Source: Ruegeria sediminis
GTDB taxonomy: Bacteria > Pseudomonadota > Alphaproteobacteria > Rhodobacterales > Rhodobacteraceae
Direction: 5' to 3'
DNA length: 64,000 nucleotides
NCBI RefSeq assembly: GCF_005938215.1
Contig: NZ_VCPD01000008.1
Coordinates: 62,001-126,000, forward strand
This document shows, one piece after another, positions 17,415-25,672 of the stretch. Under the pieces are notes generated by a model. That model was given only the letters and a program-made list of their open reading frames with translations. It was not told where the DNA came from and ran no database searches. The position numbers were made by a program, and so were the translations under genes. Within the stretch, counting starts at the first letter, position 1; every line of letters begins with the position of its first letter.

Positions 17415-18614
17415 ATGAAACTGAAATCATTCCTGGCGGCCGGGCTGGTCAGCGTCTCGGCGCTGGCGATGTCCACCGCGGCCATGGCAGAAGACAAGAC
17501 CGTACGCATTGTAGGCTTCGGTGCCAGTTCGGGCGTCGTCGGAATTTTCGGCCAGAACTCGAGCGCGGCAATGTCCGCGGCATTCGAAAAGATCAACGCC
17601 GAAGGCGGCGTCACGCTTGCCGACGGCAGCAAGGCGCAGATCGTCACCGAATACTACGACGATCGCTGCAATGCCGAGGAAGGGATTTCGGTCCTGCGCC
17701 GTATCGCCACCACCGACGCCCTGATCGCGATCGGCCCCACCTGTTCAAACGTCGCCGAACCCCTGTTTGGCATCCTGCAGGCCAAGGTCGACGATTCCGG
17801 CGACACCGGGCTGCAGTTCCCTGTTTTCACCGACGTGGCCATTAAGGGCGGGCTTGCCGGCATTTCGGAATGGGTGTTCCGCAACACGCCTTCCGAAGCA
17901 AAGATGTATGACGATCTGTTCGCATGGATCCGCGCGACCCATCCCGACCTGAAAACGATCTACGGCGGCGTCGAAGAGGATTTCGCCCACTCCCGCTTCA
18001 CCTGGTATGAGGTAATGAAAAAGGCGGCCGAACAGCACGGCTTTGAGGTTGTCGGCGAAGCCCAGTGGCTGCTGAGCGACACGAACTTTTCAAACCAGGC
18101 GCGCGGGATGCGCCGCGAAGAACCGGATATCGTCGCGATTTCCGCCCACCCCTTCACCACCTGCGGGATGCTGCGCGAGATGGCCCGGCAAAAGATCCAG
18201 CCGAAGGTTCTGGTCGGCTTGACCAGCTCGTCGAGCCTCGAGACTCTGTCGGGTTGCGCGGCCGAAGCACAGGGCCTGACCATCCCGACCAGCTTCGCGC
18301 CGGTCAATGACGATGCCCGCTCGGCCGCTGAAGCGGTGGTTGCCAAGGGCGGCCAGATGGACCTGCACAGCGCCTCGGCCTGGGAAAACGCGATGATCCT
18401 GCGCGACGTTATCAACGCCGCCGGCATCGAAGGAACCCCCGAGTCGCTGGACGCCGACCGCCGCAAGATCCGCGACGGTCTGTCCACCCTGACCGAAGCC
18501 CAGGGCCTGCTCGGCGTGAACCAGCGCCTTCCCGACGGTGAGGCCGTCAAGCCCTACGTCTTCGTGCACGCGAAGGATGCAGGCTGGGAAGTGCTGCACG
18601 ATCCGGGCAGCTGA
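17415..18614 (+). CDS. HAAT-type ABC transporter substrate-binding protein (LivJ-like)
   Basis: A 399-residue periplasmic binding protein. The signal peptide is clear: MKLKSFLAAGLVSVSALAMS followed by TAAMAED. The mature part begins with the type I periplasmic-binding fold (VRIVGFGASSGVVG), and DALIAIGPTCSNVAEPL matches the ligand-binding loop of the LivJ/receptor family. Such proteins bind branched amino acids but also aromatic acids, short amides and other carboxylates. It is the only binding protein in an operon that goes on to encode two full translocators (18734-25311). A hairpin follows its stop codon and could give it higher expression than the membrane genes. Confidence 0.9.
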   Translation: MKLKSFLAAGLVSVSALAMSTAAMAEDKTVRIVGFGASSGVVGIFGQNSSAAMSAAFEKINAEGGVTLADGSKAQIVTEYYDDRCNAEEGISVLRRIATTDALIAIGPTCSNVAEPLFGILQAKVDDSGDTGLQFPVFTDVAIKGGLAGISEWVFRNTPSEAKMYDDLFAWIRATHPDLKTIYGGVEEDFAHSRFTWYEVMKKAAEQHGFEVVGEAQWLLSDTNFSNQARGMRREEPDIVAISAHPFTTCGMLREMARQKIQPKVLVGLTSSSSLETLSGCAAEAQGLTIPTSFAPVNDDARSAAEAVVAKGGQMDLHSASAWENAMILRDVINAAGIEGTPESLDADRRKIRDGLSTLTEAQGLLGVNQRLPDGEAVKPYVFVHAKDAGWEVLHDPGS

Positions 18615-18625
18615 CCCTCACTTCG

Positions 18626-18650
18626 GGGCGCGTCCCATCGGCGCGCCCCA
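18626..18650 (+). promoter_or_regulatory. Intercistronic hairpin after the binding-protein gene
   Basis: GGGGCGCG (18626-18633) pairs perfectly with CGCGCCCC (18643-18650) over a nine-base loop, twelve bases after the stop codon. There is no T tract, so it is more likely an mRNA-stabilising or attenuating structure that sets a high binding-protein to permease ratio. Confidence 0.6.
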
Positions 18651-18733
18651 TATCCCGACCATCGACCCAACAAGACGCCGCCGCGCAAGTCTGAATGGCG
18701 GACGCGTCCGGGGCCAATGAGGCGACTGCCAAA

Positions 18734-19624
18734 ATGGACTATTTCTTCATCATCGACTTCGTCCAATCGCTCGTAGACGGGCTGCTGTTCGGAACGACCT
18801 ATGCGCTGATTGGTATCGGCTTCACGCTGATCTTCGGCGTGATGCGCAAGCTCAACCTCGCTTACGGCGCCGCTGCGCTGGCGGGCACCTATATCGGGCT
18901 TGCTGCCTTTCTGGCATTCGACGCGCCGCCGCCTGTCGTGTTTCTGGCTTCGGCCCTGGGTTCAGGCCTGATCGGGTTGGTCGTCTATTATTGCTGCTTC
19001 CGCTTCACGCCCACGAGCTATCCGATGGCTTCGCTTCTCGCGTCGGTAGGAATGCTGCTTTTCATCGATGAAGTGGTGATCCATCTCAGCCACGGCATGC
19101 CATTCCCCTACCCGTCCGTCTTCAGCGACGCGACGCTGGAACTAGGCGATATCTGGATCCGCGGCGACCTGCTGTTCGTCTTCGGCATGTGCGTTGTAGC
19201 GATGGCGGTGCTGTTCTGGCTGCTATACCGTACGCCCCTCGGCCTTGCCACGCGGGCCGTCTCGCAACAGCCGCGCGCCGCTCAGCTTTGCGGCATCGAC
19301 AGCACCCGCGTCAACGCGCTGACCTTCGTGATCGCCGGCATCTTGGGCGGGGTCGCCGGAGCGATGACGGCCGCCGCCGTGGGCGTACTGTCTCCGATCA
19401 TCGCGATGGGACTTACCGTCAAGGGACTGATTGTCGTGGTGATCGGTGGGTTGGGATCTATCCCCGGCGCCATCATCGGCGGGCTGCTCGTCGGAGCGGC
19501 CGAGAACGTTTTTCTGCTGCTGCGCGGCGTCACCGAGCGCGACATCTACGTGATGCTGCTGCTCTTCCTGTTTCTCACGCTGCGTCCCGGCGGGCTGTTC
19601 GGCTCGACCGCGGGCCGCGACTGA
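18734..19624 (+). CDS. HAAT ABC transporter permease, LivH type (first set)
   Basis: About 296 residues and eight membrane segments; part of the inner-membrane channel. I prefer the ATG at 18734 (GAGG eleven bases upstream, protein begins MDYFFIIDFVQSLVDGLLFG) over an in-frame ATG at 18695 that adds 13 hydrophilic residues with no ribosome site. LivH features: YALIGIGFTLIFGVMRKLNLAYGA near the N terminus, TPLGLATRAVSQQPRAAQLCGID (the cytoplasmic EAA-like loop) and VIGGLGSIPGAIIGGLLVG. It is followed after 12 bases by the LivM-type permease gene. Confidence 0.92.
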   Translation: MDYFFIIDFVQSLVDGLLFGTTYALIGIGFTLIFGVMRKLNLAYGAAALAGTYIGLAAFLAFDAPPPVVFLASALGSGLIGLVVYYCCFRFTPTSYPMASLLASVGMLLFIDEVVIHLSHGMPFPYPSVFSDATLELGDIWIRGDLLFVFGMCVVAMAVLFWLLYRTPLGLATRAVSQQPRAAQLCGIDSTRVNALTFVIAGILGGVAGAMTAAAVGVLSPIIAMGLTVKGLIVVVIGGLGSIPGAIIGGLLVGAAENVFLLLRGVTERDIYVMLLLFLFLTLRPGGLFGSTAGRD

Positions 19625-19636
19625 TCGGAGGTCAAG

Positions 19637-20569
19637 ATGGACTTCTATTTCGGACTTCTCCAGATCTTCGGCGTCCACACGCTGCTGGGACTTTCGGCCT
19701 ACGTGGTGCTGCTGACTGGCCAGGTCAGCATGGCCCAGGCCGGGTTTTACGCGATCGGCGCCTATGCCGCCGGGGCCTGCACCGCCATGTTCGGCATGCA
19801 TATCCTGCCCGCGGTTCTGATTGCCGGTCTGCTGACCGCCGTGGTCGCCTGTGTCGTGGGGTTCCCGGCGCTGCGGGTGAAAGGACTGATGCTCGTCGTC
19901 GCGACACTAGCCTTCGGCGAGATGGTGCGGCTGTTCTTCTTCAACCTCACCTGGCAGGTTGAGCGCGGCGGCGAAATGGTCGGGCCGAATGGCGCCGAGG
20001 GCTTTCGCTCGATCCGCTACTTCCCGGAAAACGGCTGGGAGATCTGGCAGGTCACCGGTTTCATATGGATCATCGTGGCAGTGATCATGGTGGCTTTGTG
20101 GTGGGTTGACCGCACCCGTGCTGGCGCCGTTCTGCGCGCCGTCGGCCACGATGAAACCGCAGCCCAGTCAATCGGTCTGAACCTGACCGCAGTCAAGGTC
20201 GGCGCGATGACCGCCGGAGGTTTCATCGCTGGAATCGGCGGAGGGATATATGCTCACACCGTCACTCATATCGAACACGGCGTCTTTGGTGTGCTGCTCG
20301 CCACCTTCGCCATCGCGTACCCGATCCTTGGCGGACTTGGTTCGATCTTCGGCACTCTGATCGCGGTTCTGTTCATTCAAGGTTTCCTGATCGAAGGGTT
20401 GCGGTTCATGGGAGACTGGCGGTCGCTGCTGTTCGGCGCGTTGATCGTGCTGGCAATGAACCTTCGGCCGACCGGCCTATTGGGTGAGCACGCTCCGCGC
20501 CTGTCACAGCTTTTCGGCCGCAAGACCAACGACCATGACAAATCCCTGGAACTGAAGGAAGCGGAGTGA
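19637..20569 (+). CDS. HAAT ABC transporter permease, LivM type (first set)
   Basis: A 310-residue inner-membrane permease partner of LivH. It has the LivM signature GQVSMAQAGFYAIGAYAAG near residues 31-49, the cytoplasmic loop RTRAGAVLRAVGHDETAAQSIGLN, and PILGGLGSIFGTLIAVLFIQ near the C terminus. A short charged tail follows the last membrane helix. Its TGA stop overlaps the ATG of the ATPase gene at 20569. The ribosome site GATCGGAGG precedes the start. Confidence 0.92.
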   Translation: MDFYFGLLQIFGVHTLLGLSAYVVLLTGQVSMAQAGFYAIGAYAAGACTAMFGMHILPAVLIAGLLTAVVACVVGFPALRVKGLMLVVATLAFGEMVRLFFFNLTWQVERGGEMVGPNGAEGFRSIRYFPENGWEIWQVTGFIWIIVAVIMVALWWVDRTRAGAVLRAVGHDETAAQSIGLNLTAVKVGAMTAGGFIAGIGGGIYAHTVTHIEHGVFGVLLATFAIAYPILGGLGSIFGTLIAVLFIQGFLIEGLRFMGDWRSLLFGALIVLAMNLRPTGLLGEHAPRLSQLFGRKTNDHDKSLELKEAE

Positions 20570-21336
20570 TGCTGACGCTCGAAAACCTTTCCAAGCACTT
20601 CGGCGGTGTCCGCGCCGTCGACGATGTCAGCCTGACCATCAGTGAAGGCGAAATCTTCGGGCTGATCGGCCCCAACGGATCGGGCAAGAGCACGATCATC
20701 AACCTGATAACCGGGCTCTACGTTCCGACCGCCGGCAAGGTCACGCTGGACGGATGGGACTTGACGGCCATGGCTCAGCACGAACGCACCTCGGTCGGCG
20801 TCGCCCGGACGTTCCAGAACATCCGGCTGTTCGGCAATCTGAGCGTCGCCCAGAACCTGTGGGTCGCGCAGAACGGGCACGAGCAGCGACGCGCGCATTT
20901 TCTGTCGCGCTGGTTCAAGGCCGGCGGTGAACACGCGCCCGATGTCGAGGAGTTGCTGCGGTTCTCGCAGCTCCACTCGAAACGCGACGTGCAGGCGAGC
21001 GCACTGTCGTTCGGCGAGATGCGGCGGCTGGAAATGGCCCGCGCCCTGGCGTCGAACCCGCGTGTCCTGCTGCTGGACGAACCCGCCGCCGGGGCAAGCC
21101 TCGAGGACGGACAGCTTCTGGCCGAACGCATCCGAGCCGTGCGTGACCGCGGCGTCACCGTTCTGCTGATCGAGCACATGATGGAACTGGTGATGGGCAT
21201 CACCGACCGGATCGCGGTGCTGAATTTCGGCCGCAAGATTGCCGAGGGCAGCCCAACCGAGGTTCAGGCCAACGAGGACGTCCGCGCCGCCTATCTCGGC
21301 AGTTCGCACAAGAAGGAGAAACTGATCCATGCTTGA
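20569..21336 (+). CDS. HAAT ABC transporter ATPase, LivG type (first set)
   Basis: A 255-residue cytoplasmic ATPase that drives the transporter. Walker A is GPNGSGKST (about 37-45), the signature is the atypical ALSFGEMRRLEMARAL and Walker B is RVLLLDEPAAG, followed by the switch His in LIEHMMELV. The ATG at 20569 overlaps the LivM stop; a GTG three bases upstream in frame is possible. The LivG-type loop VARTFQNIRLFGNLSVAQNL is present. It overlaps the LivF gene by eight bases. Confidence 0.92.
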   Translation: MLTLENLSKHFGGVRAVDDVSLTISEGEIFGLIGPNGSGKSTIINLITGLYVPTAGKVTLDGWDLTAMAQHERTSVGVARTFQNIRLFGNLSVAQNLWVAQNGHEQRRAHFLSRWFKAGGEHAPDVEELLRFSQLHSKRDVQASALSFGEMRRLEMARALASNPRVLLLDEPAAGASLEDGQLLAERIRAVRDRGVTVLLIEHMMELVMGITDRIAVLNFGRKIAEGSPTEVQANEDVRAAYLGSSHKKEKLIHA

Positions 21337-22048
21337 GATCCGCGACATCCGCACCTCCTACGGCAAGATCGCCGCGCTCAAGGGCGTTTCGCTCGACATC
21401 GCCGACGGCGGCCTGACCTGTCTTTTGGGGCCGAACGGCGCCGGAAAAACGACGTTGATCTGGACCATTGCCGGCATCCTGAAGGCGCATTCGGGATCGA
21501 TGAAACTCGACGGCGAGGAAATCTCGGGGATGCGCCCGCACAGCATCGTCAGCAAAGGTGTGGTGACGGTGCCGGAAAACCGATTGGTCTTTCCTGAAAT
21601 GACAGTGAAGGACAACCTGATTGCGGGCGCCTTCAGCCGCCGCAAGGAAAAAGGCGGCGGGCTCGATGACCTGGAAGAGGTGCTGGAGCGTTTCCCGCGT
21701 CTGCGCGAGCGCGCCAATCAAGAGGCCGGCACGCTTTCGGGCGGAGAGCAGCAGATGCTGGCGGTGGGACGGGCGCTGATGGCGCGGCCGAAGATCCTGT
21801 TGATGGACGAGCCTTCGACCGGCCTCGCGCCGATCATCGTCGAGGAGATATTCGAGATAATCGGCCGGTTGCGCGACGAAGGGCGCACCATTTTCCTTGT
21901 CGAACAGAACGCGCATCTGGCGCTCGATTATGCCGATCATTTCTACCTGCTCGAACAGGGGCATGTGACCTTCGGCGGTCGGCCCGGTGAAGTGGATCAC
22001 GACGAACTGATCCAGCGCGCCTATCTCGGCGCGCGCAAGGCAAGTTGA
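21329..22048 (+). CDS. HAAT ABC transporter ATPase, LivF type (first set)
   Basis: A 239-residue ATPase, the second nucleotide-binding subunit. Walker A is GPNGAGKTTL (about 32-41), the signature LSGGEQQMLAVGRALM, Walker B ILLMDEPSTGLAP and the switch region FLVEQNAHLAL. Length and motif spacing are normal for LivF. It closes the first translocator set; the second set begins 17 bases later with another LivH-type gene, without any intervening binding-protein gene. Confidence 0.93.
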   Translation: MLEIRDIRTSYGKIAALKGVSLDIADGGLTCLLGPNGAGKTTLIWTIAGILKAHSGSMKLDGEEISGMRPHSIVSKGVVTVPENRLVFPEMTVKDNLIAGAFSRRKEKGGGLDDLEEVLERFPRLRERANQEAGTLSGGEQQMLAVGRALMARPKILLMDEPSTGLAPIIVEEIFEIIGRLRDEGRTIFLVEQNAHLALDYADHFYLLEQGHVTFGGRPGEVDHDELIQRAYLGARKAS

Positions 22049-22064
22049 TCGACTGGCCGGGCCG

Positions 22065-22967
22065 ATGCTGCTCGATATCGTCCAGAACACCTTGGACGGT
22101 CTCGCCATCGGCTCGGCCTATGGCCTGCTTGCCATCGGTTTCACGCTGATCTTCGGAGTCATGCGGCGGCTCAACATCGCTTTCGGGCCATCGATCATGG
22201 TGGGCATATTCGCCGGGGCCTGGCTGCATTCGCAATGGTCGGCGGGGATGATCCCGGTGTTTCTGGCCACCCTTGCAGGCGCGGTTCTGGCCTCGGCCTA
22301 TGTGGAGCGCATTTCATTCGCCGCGATCCGAGGGGACGCGGCACTTGCTTCGATGGCGTCGAGCTTTGCAATCTGGATGCAGCTCGAAGAGGCGGTAGTG
22401 CATGTCTTTCCGGGCCGCACCTACGCTTTCCCGACCTTACAAACCATTCCAATGCTGGAGATCGGTCCGGTTTTCCTGCGCCCGGAATACCTCGCGATGT
22501 TTCTGACCGCCGCCGCGCTGATCCTGCTGCTGCAATGGATCCTGACCCGCACCCGGTTCGGACTGGAGGTCCGCACGCTGGCCGACAACCCCGAAGCCGC
22601 ACGCGTGTCGGGCGTCAATGTGGCGCAAGTCGCGTTCCTCACCTTTCTGCTGGCCGCCGTCATCGGCGGCGTTGCCGGGTTCTTGATCGCGGCGACGGAT
22701 GGCCAGATCACGCCAAAGATTGGCCTCTGGGCGACGATGAAGGGCCTCATCGCCATGGTGATCGGTGGCTTGGGTTCGCTGCGCGGGGCGCTTATCGGAG
22801 GGCTTGTCCTAGGCGTCGTCGAGGCGCAGGCGCAGTGGTTCCTCGGGGCTGCGGGACGCGAGATCGTGACCTACACCTTGTTGTTCCTCGCCCTCGTGAT
22901 GCTCCCGTCCGGGCTGGCAGGCCGCGCCGATGCCGGTGCGCGTACCGAAGCATTGCGGAGGCTCTGA
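22065..22967 (+). CDS. HAAT ABC transporter permease, LivH type (second set)
   Basis: A 300-residue membrane protein with the LivH pattern: LAIGSAYGLLAIGFTLIFGV near the N terminus, RTRFGLEVRTLADNPEAARVSGVN in the coupling loop and MVIGGLGSLRGALIGGLVLG. It is clearly diverged from the first LivH (18734-19624) along its whole length, so this is an old duplication or a separately acquired set, not a recent tandem repeat. It would pair with the LivM-type protein encoded directly downstream. Confidence 0.92.
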   Translation: MLLDIVQNTLDGLAIGSAYGLLAIGFTLIFGVMRRLNIAFGPSIMVGIFAGAWLHSQWSAGMIPVFLATLAGAVLASAYVERISFAAIRGDAALASMASSFAIWMQLEEAVVHVFPGRTYAFPTLQTIPMLEIGPVFLRPEYLAMFLTAAALILLLQWILTRTRFGLEVRTLADNPEAARVSGVNVAQVAFLTFLLAAVIGGVAGFLIAATDGQITPKIGLWATMKGLIAMVIGGLGSLRGALIGGLVLGVVEAQAQWFLGAAGREIVTYTLLFLALVMLPSGLAGRADAGARTEALRRL

Positions 22968-22970
22968 GTG

Positions 22971-23861
22971 ATGGATGCCTTCACCATCTCGGTCCTGTCC
23001 AATATCGGGCTTTTCTCCTTTCTGGCGATTTCCGCCTGGGTGCTGCTGATCTGCGGAGAAATCAGTTTCGGGCAGCAAGCCTATTTTGCCATAGGCGCCT
23101 ATGCGGGCGGCATCGCCACCGCGGTCTGGCAATGGCCCTTTGCCCTTGGCGTCGGCTTTGGCGTTGTACTGGGTGCTGTCATCGGCGGGCTGGTCGCCTG
23201 GCCGACAACCCGACTGTCGGGGATGCATTACGCCATCGCCACACTGGCTTTTGCCGAGTTCGTCCGCAGTTGCCTGAACGTGTTTTCCTACCAGCGCGAG
23301 GTCGACGGCTACCTGACCGGCCCCGATGGCGCCAACGGGTTCCGCGACATTCGCTGGGCCTATGAGGCCGGTGTGGAACCGCTGGGATACCTCGGGATCA
23401 TCGCCGCCGGTTTGGCGGCGGTGATCGGCCTCATCGCCTGCATGGCCCGCGGACGCGGTATGGCACAGCTTAGGATCGTTGGCGAAGATCCGATTCTGGC
23501 AGGCATGCAAGGGCTGAATGTGAACCGCATTAGGATCGCTGCCGCCACGCTGGCAGGCGGAATCGCCGCACTTGGCGGCGCGCTCTATGCCCATCTCGCC
23601 ACTTACGTCGAACCGGCGCAATTCGGCGTCATGATCGGCGTGCACTCCCTGGCTTATGGCTTGATCGGAGGACTCGGCACTGTGTTCGGGCCCATCTTGG
23701 GGGTGCTGGTGGATATCGGTCTTCTGGAATCGCTGCGCGTCTTCTCGAGCTACCGGATGATTGTGTTTGGCGGCCTGGTGGCGCTGGTGTTGATCCTGCG
23801 TCCGCGAGGAATTCTGGACGAGAAAACCGTTCGCAGGATTCAGGCATGGCTGCGGCGGTAG
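22971..23861 (+). CDS. HAAT ABC transporter permease, LivM type (second set)
   Basis: About 296 residues. The ATG at 22971 and an in-frame GTG at 22968 share the ribosome site GGAGG (22957-22961), so the start is uncertain by one codon. LivM signature GEISFGQQAYFAIGAYAGG (about residues 28-46), coupling loop ARGRGMAQLRIVGEDPILAGMQGLNVNR and C-terminal YGLIGGLGTVFGPILGVLVD. Its 3' end overlaps the next ATPase gene by 16 bases, which supports translational coupling. Confidence 0.92.
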   Translation: MDAFTISVLSNIGLFSFLAISAWVLLICGEISFGQQAYFAIGAYAGGIATAVWQWPFALGVGFGVVLGAVIGGLVAWPTTRLSGMHYAIATLAFAEFVRSCLNVFSYQREVDGYLTGPDGANGFRDIRWAYEAGVEPLGYLGIIAAGLAAVIGLIACMARGRGMAQLRIVGEDPILAGMQGLNVNRIRIAAATLAGGIAALGGALYAHLATYVEPAQFGVMIGVHSLAYGLIGGLGTVFGPILGVLVDIGLLESLRVFSSYRMIVFGGLVALVLILRPRGILDEKTVRRIQAWLRR

Positions 23862-24598
23862 AGATCCAAGGGTTGTCGTGCCGCTTTGGCGGCGTCAAGG
23901 CGCTCGACGCGGTGGACATCCGCCTTTCGCCCGGCGAGGTGCTTGGCCTCATCGGACCGAACGGATCCGGTAAGACGAGCCTCTTCAACCTGCTGACCGG
24001 ACATCACAATCCCGAAGCCGGAGCGATCCTGCTCGACGGGCTTGACCTGGCCGGTCAGTCGCCGTCGCAGATCGCGCGCTTCGGCATTGCACGAACCTTC
24101 CAGAACCTGCGCCTTCTTCGCAGGCTCTCGGTTTATGAAAACGTGCGGGCCGCCCGACACGCCTGCGCTCCGCTGCGCGATGCTTTCTGGCTATCCCCCG
24201 CGGCGCGACGGCAAGAGCGTGACTCGCTCATGAACCTGCTCGACATATTTGGGCTGTCGGAGAAAGCCCAAAAAACCCCTGCGGAATTGACTCTGGTGCA
24301 GATGCGGCACCTGGAAATCGCGCGACTGCTTGCGGCGGACCCGAAATTGGTTCTGCTCGACGAACCTGCGGCCGGCATGACCTCGGCCGAGACGCAAGCG
24401 ATCACCGAAGTGATCGCGACCCACGTCTTGCCCGGCCGCAGCGCCATAGTCATCGAGCACAAGATGCAGTTGGTGGCGGCGCTCTGCCCTCGGATCGCTG
24501 TGCTCAACGCGGGGCGCAAGATAGCGGACGGCCCGACCGGTCAGGTCCTGGCCGACAGCGCCGTACGGCAAAGCTATTTCGGAGCGAAACCATGCTAG
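23846..24598 (+). CDS. HAAT ABC transporter ATPase, LivG type (second set)
   Basis: A 250-residue ATPase. Walker A is GPNGSGKTSL (about 36-45), with IARTFQNLRLLRRLSVYENV in the LivG-specific region and Walker B KLVLLDEPAAGMTS. The signature is degenerate, ELTLVQMRHLEIARLL (usual LSxGQ), a common feature of LivG-type subunits. The switch His is in VIEHKMQLV. It overlaps the upstream permease gene by 16 and the downstream LivF gene by 7 bases. Confidence 0.91.
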   Translation: MAAAVEIQGLSCRFGGVKALDAVDIRLSPGEVLGLIGPNGSGKTSLFNLLTGHHNPEAGAILLDGLDLAGQSPSQIARFGIARTFQNLRLLRRLSVYENVRAARHACAPLRDAFWLSPAARRQERDSLMNLLDIFGLSEKAQKTPAELTLVQMRHLEIARLLAADPKLVLLDEPAAGMTSAETQAITEVIATHVLPGRSAIVIEHKMQLVAALCPRIAVLNAGRKIADGPTGQVLADSAVRQSYFGAKPC

Positions 24599-25311
24599 AG
24601 GTCGCGGCACTGAGCGTAAGCCATGGGCGCATCCGCGCCTTGCAGGACGTGTCGCTGACCATTTCTCCGGGCGAGGTTCTTGCCGTCGCGGGCATGAATG
24701 GCGCCGGAAAGTCGAGCCTCGTCAATGCCATCTGCGGCCTGGCTCAGGCACGATCCGGGCGTGTCACCTTTGACGGGCGCGATATCACCGGGCAGCCGCT
24801 TCATCGGATGGACGGAATTGCGCTGATGCCGGAAGGGCGGATTCTGGCGCCATCGCTGACAGTCGCCGAAACCTTGCGCCTGGGCGCAGGGCGGGTGAAC
24901 CGGCGAGAACATGACCAATGCCGGGCCAAGGTGCTTGCGCGGTTTCCCGAACTTGGCAGCAGGCTTGGTCAGCGCGCCGGTACGCTGAGTGGAGGAGAGG
25001 CAACGATGCTGGCGCTTGGACGGGCCTTGATGGCCTCGCCCCGTCTCCTTTTGCTCGACGAACCAACCCTTGGCCTTTCTCCGTCCGCCGCCGAACGTGT
25101 ATTTCACGTTTTGGAAGAGTTGCGGAACGACGGCCTCACGCTTCTGCTGGTCGAGCAGAACATCCACATGGCGCTGGGATTTGCGGATCGCTACCTGCTT
25201 CTCCGGCATGGCTTGGCCGTCGGCGCGGGCCGTACTCCCACGCGAGAGCAGGCGGAACGCTTCGAAGAAGTCCTTCTTGGCAACAACTCGACAGGAGAAA
25301 ACCCATGCTGA
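24592..25311 (+). CDS. HAAT ABC transporter ATPase, LivF type (second set)
   Basis: A 239-residue ATPase with Walker A GMNGAGKSSL (about 32-41), signature LSGGEATMLALGRALM, Walker B LLLLDEPTLGLSP and switch LLVEQNIHMAL. The GMNGAGKSS form differs from the more usual GxNGAGKTT but keeps the essential Lys and Ser. It completes the second translocator set. The stop codon overlaps the start of the small exported protein gene at 25305. Confidence 0.92.
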   Translation: MLEVAALSVSHGRIRALQDVSLTISPGEVLAVAGMNGAGKSSLVNAICGLAQARSGRVTFDGRDITGQPLHRMDGIALMPEGRILAPSLTVAETLRLGAGRVNRREHDQCRAKVLARFPELGSRLGQRAGTLSGGEATMLALGRALMASPRLLLLDEPTLGLSPSAAERVFHVLEELRNDGLTLLLVEQNIHMALGFADRYLLLRHGLAVGAGRTPTREQAERFEEVLLGNNSTGENPC

Positions 25312-25667
25312 AAACCATCGTCACTTTTGGCGCGCTCATCGCGGTAACAGGGCCGGCACTGGCCGACCGCCTGCAGGCCGAGGCCGATTGTAGCCCATCC
25401 GATGCCGACCTGACTTATGAGTGCGTCTTTCACCTGTCGCGCGGCGGCGAGCCGGTCGAAGATGCAGTCTTTACCGTCAAACCGGACATGCCAAGCATGC
25501 CGATGGCGCACAACATCGAACCGGTGGCGGCAAGTTTCGAAGACTCCACTGGTGCTTACCGGGCAAAGCTCAAGTTGGACATGCACGGCCAGTGGGCGCT
25601 ACGGCTGGACGTTTCCGCACCGGCCCGCGACGTGGTCATCATCGACAAGGAATTCCTTCCGCACTAG
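25305..25667 (+). CDS. Small exported YtkA-like domain protein
   Basis: A 120-residue protein with a signal peptide (MLKTIVTFGALIAVTGPALA, then DR). The mature domain resembles the YtkA/FixH-type beta-sandwich: KPDMPSMPMAHNIEPV, then GAYRAKLKLDMHGQWALRLDV. Two Cys (CSPSDADLTYEC) may form a disulfide in the periplasm. The Met/His-rich PDMPSMPMAH segment could bind a metal such as copper, as suggested for related domains. The start overlaps the LivF stop, with AGGAG upstream, so it belongs to the transporter operon. Its job there is unknown; it may assist the binding protein. The gene ends five bases before the convergent LysR gene. Confidence 0.75.
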   Translation: MLKTIVTFGALIAVTGPALADRLQAEADCSPSDADLTYECVFHLSRGGEPVEDAVFTVKPDMPSMPMAHNIEPVAASFEDSTGAYRAKLKLDMHGQWALRLDVSAPARDVVIIDKEFLPH

Positions 25668-25672
25668 GAGTT

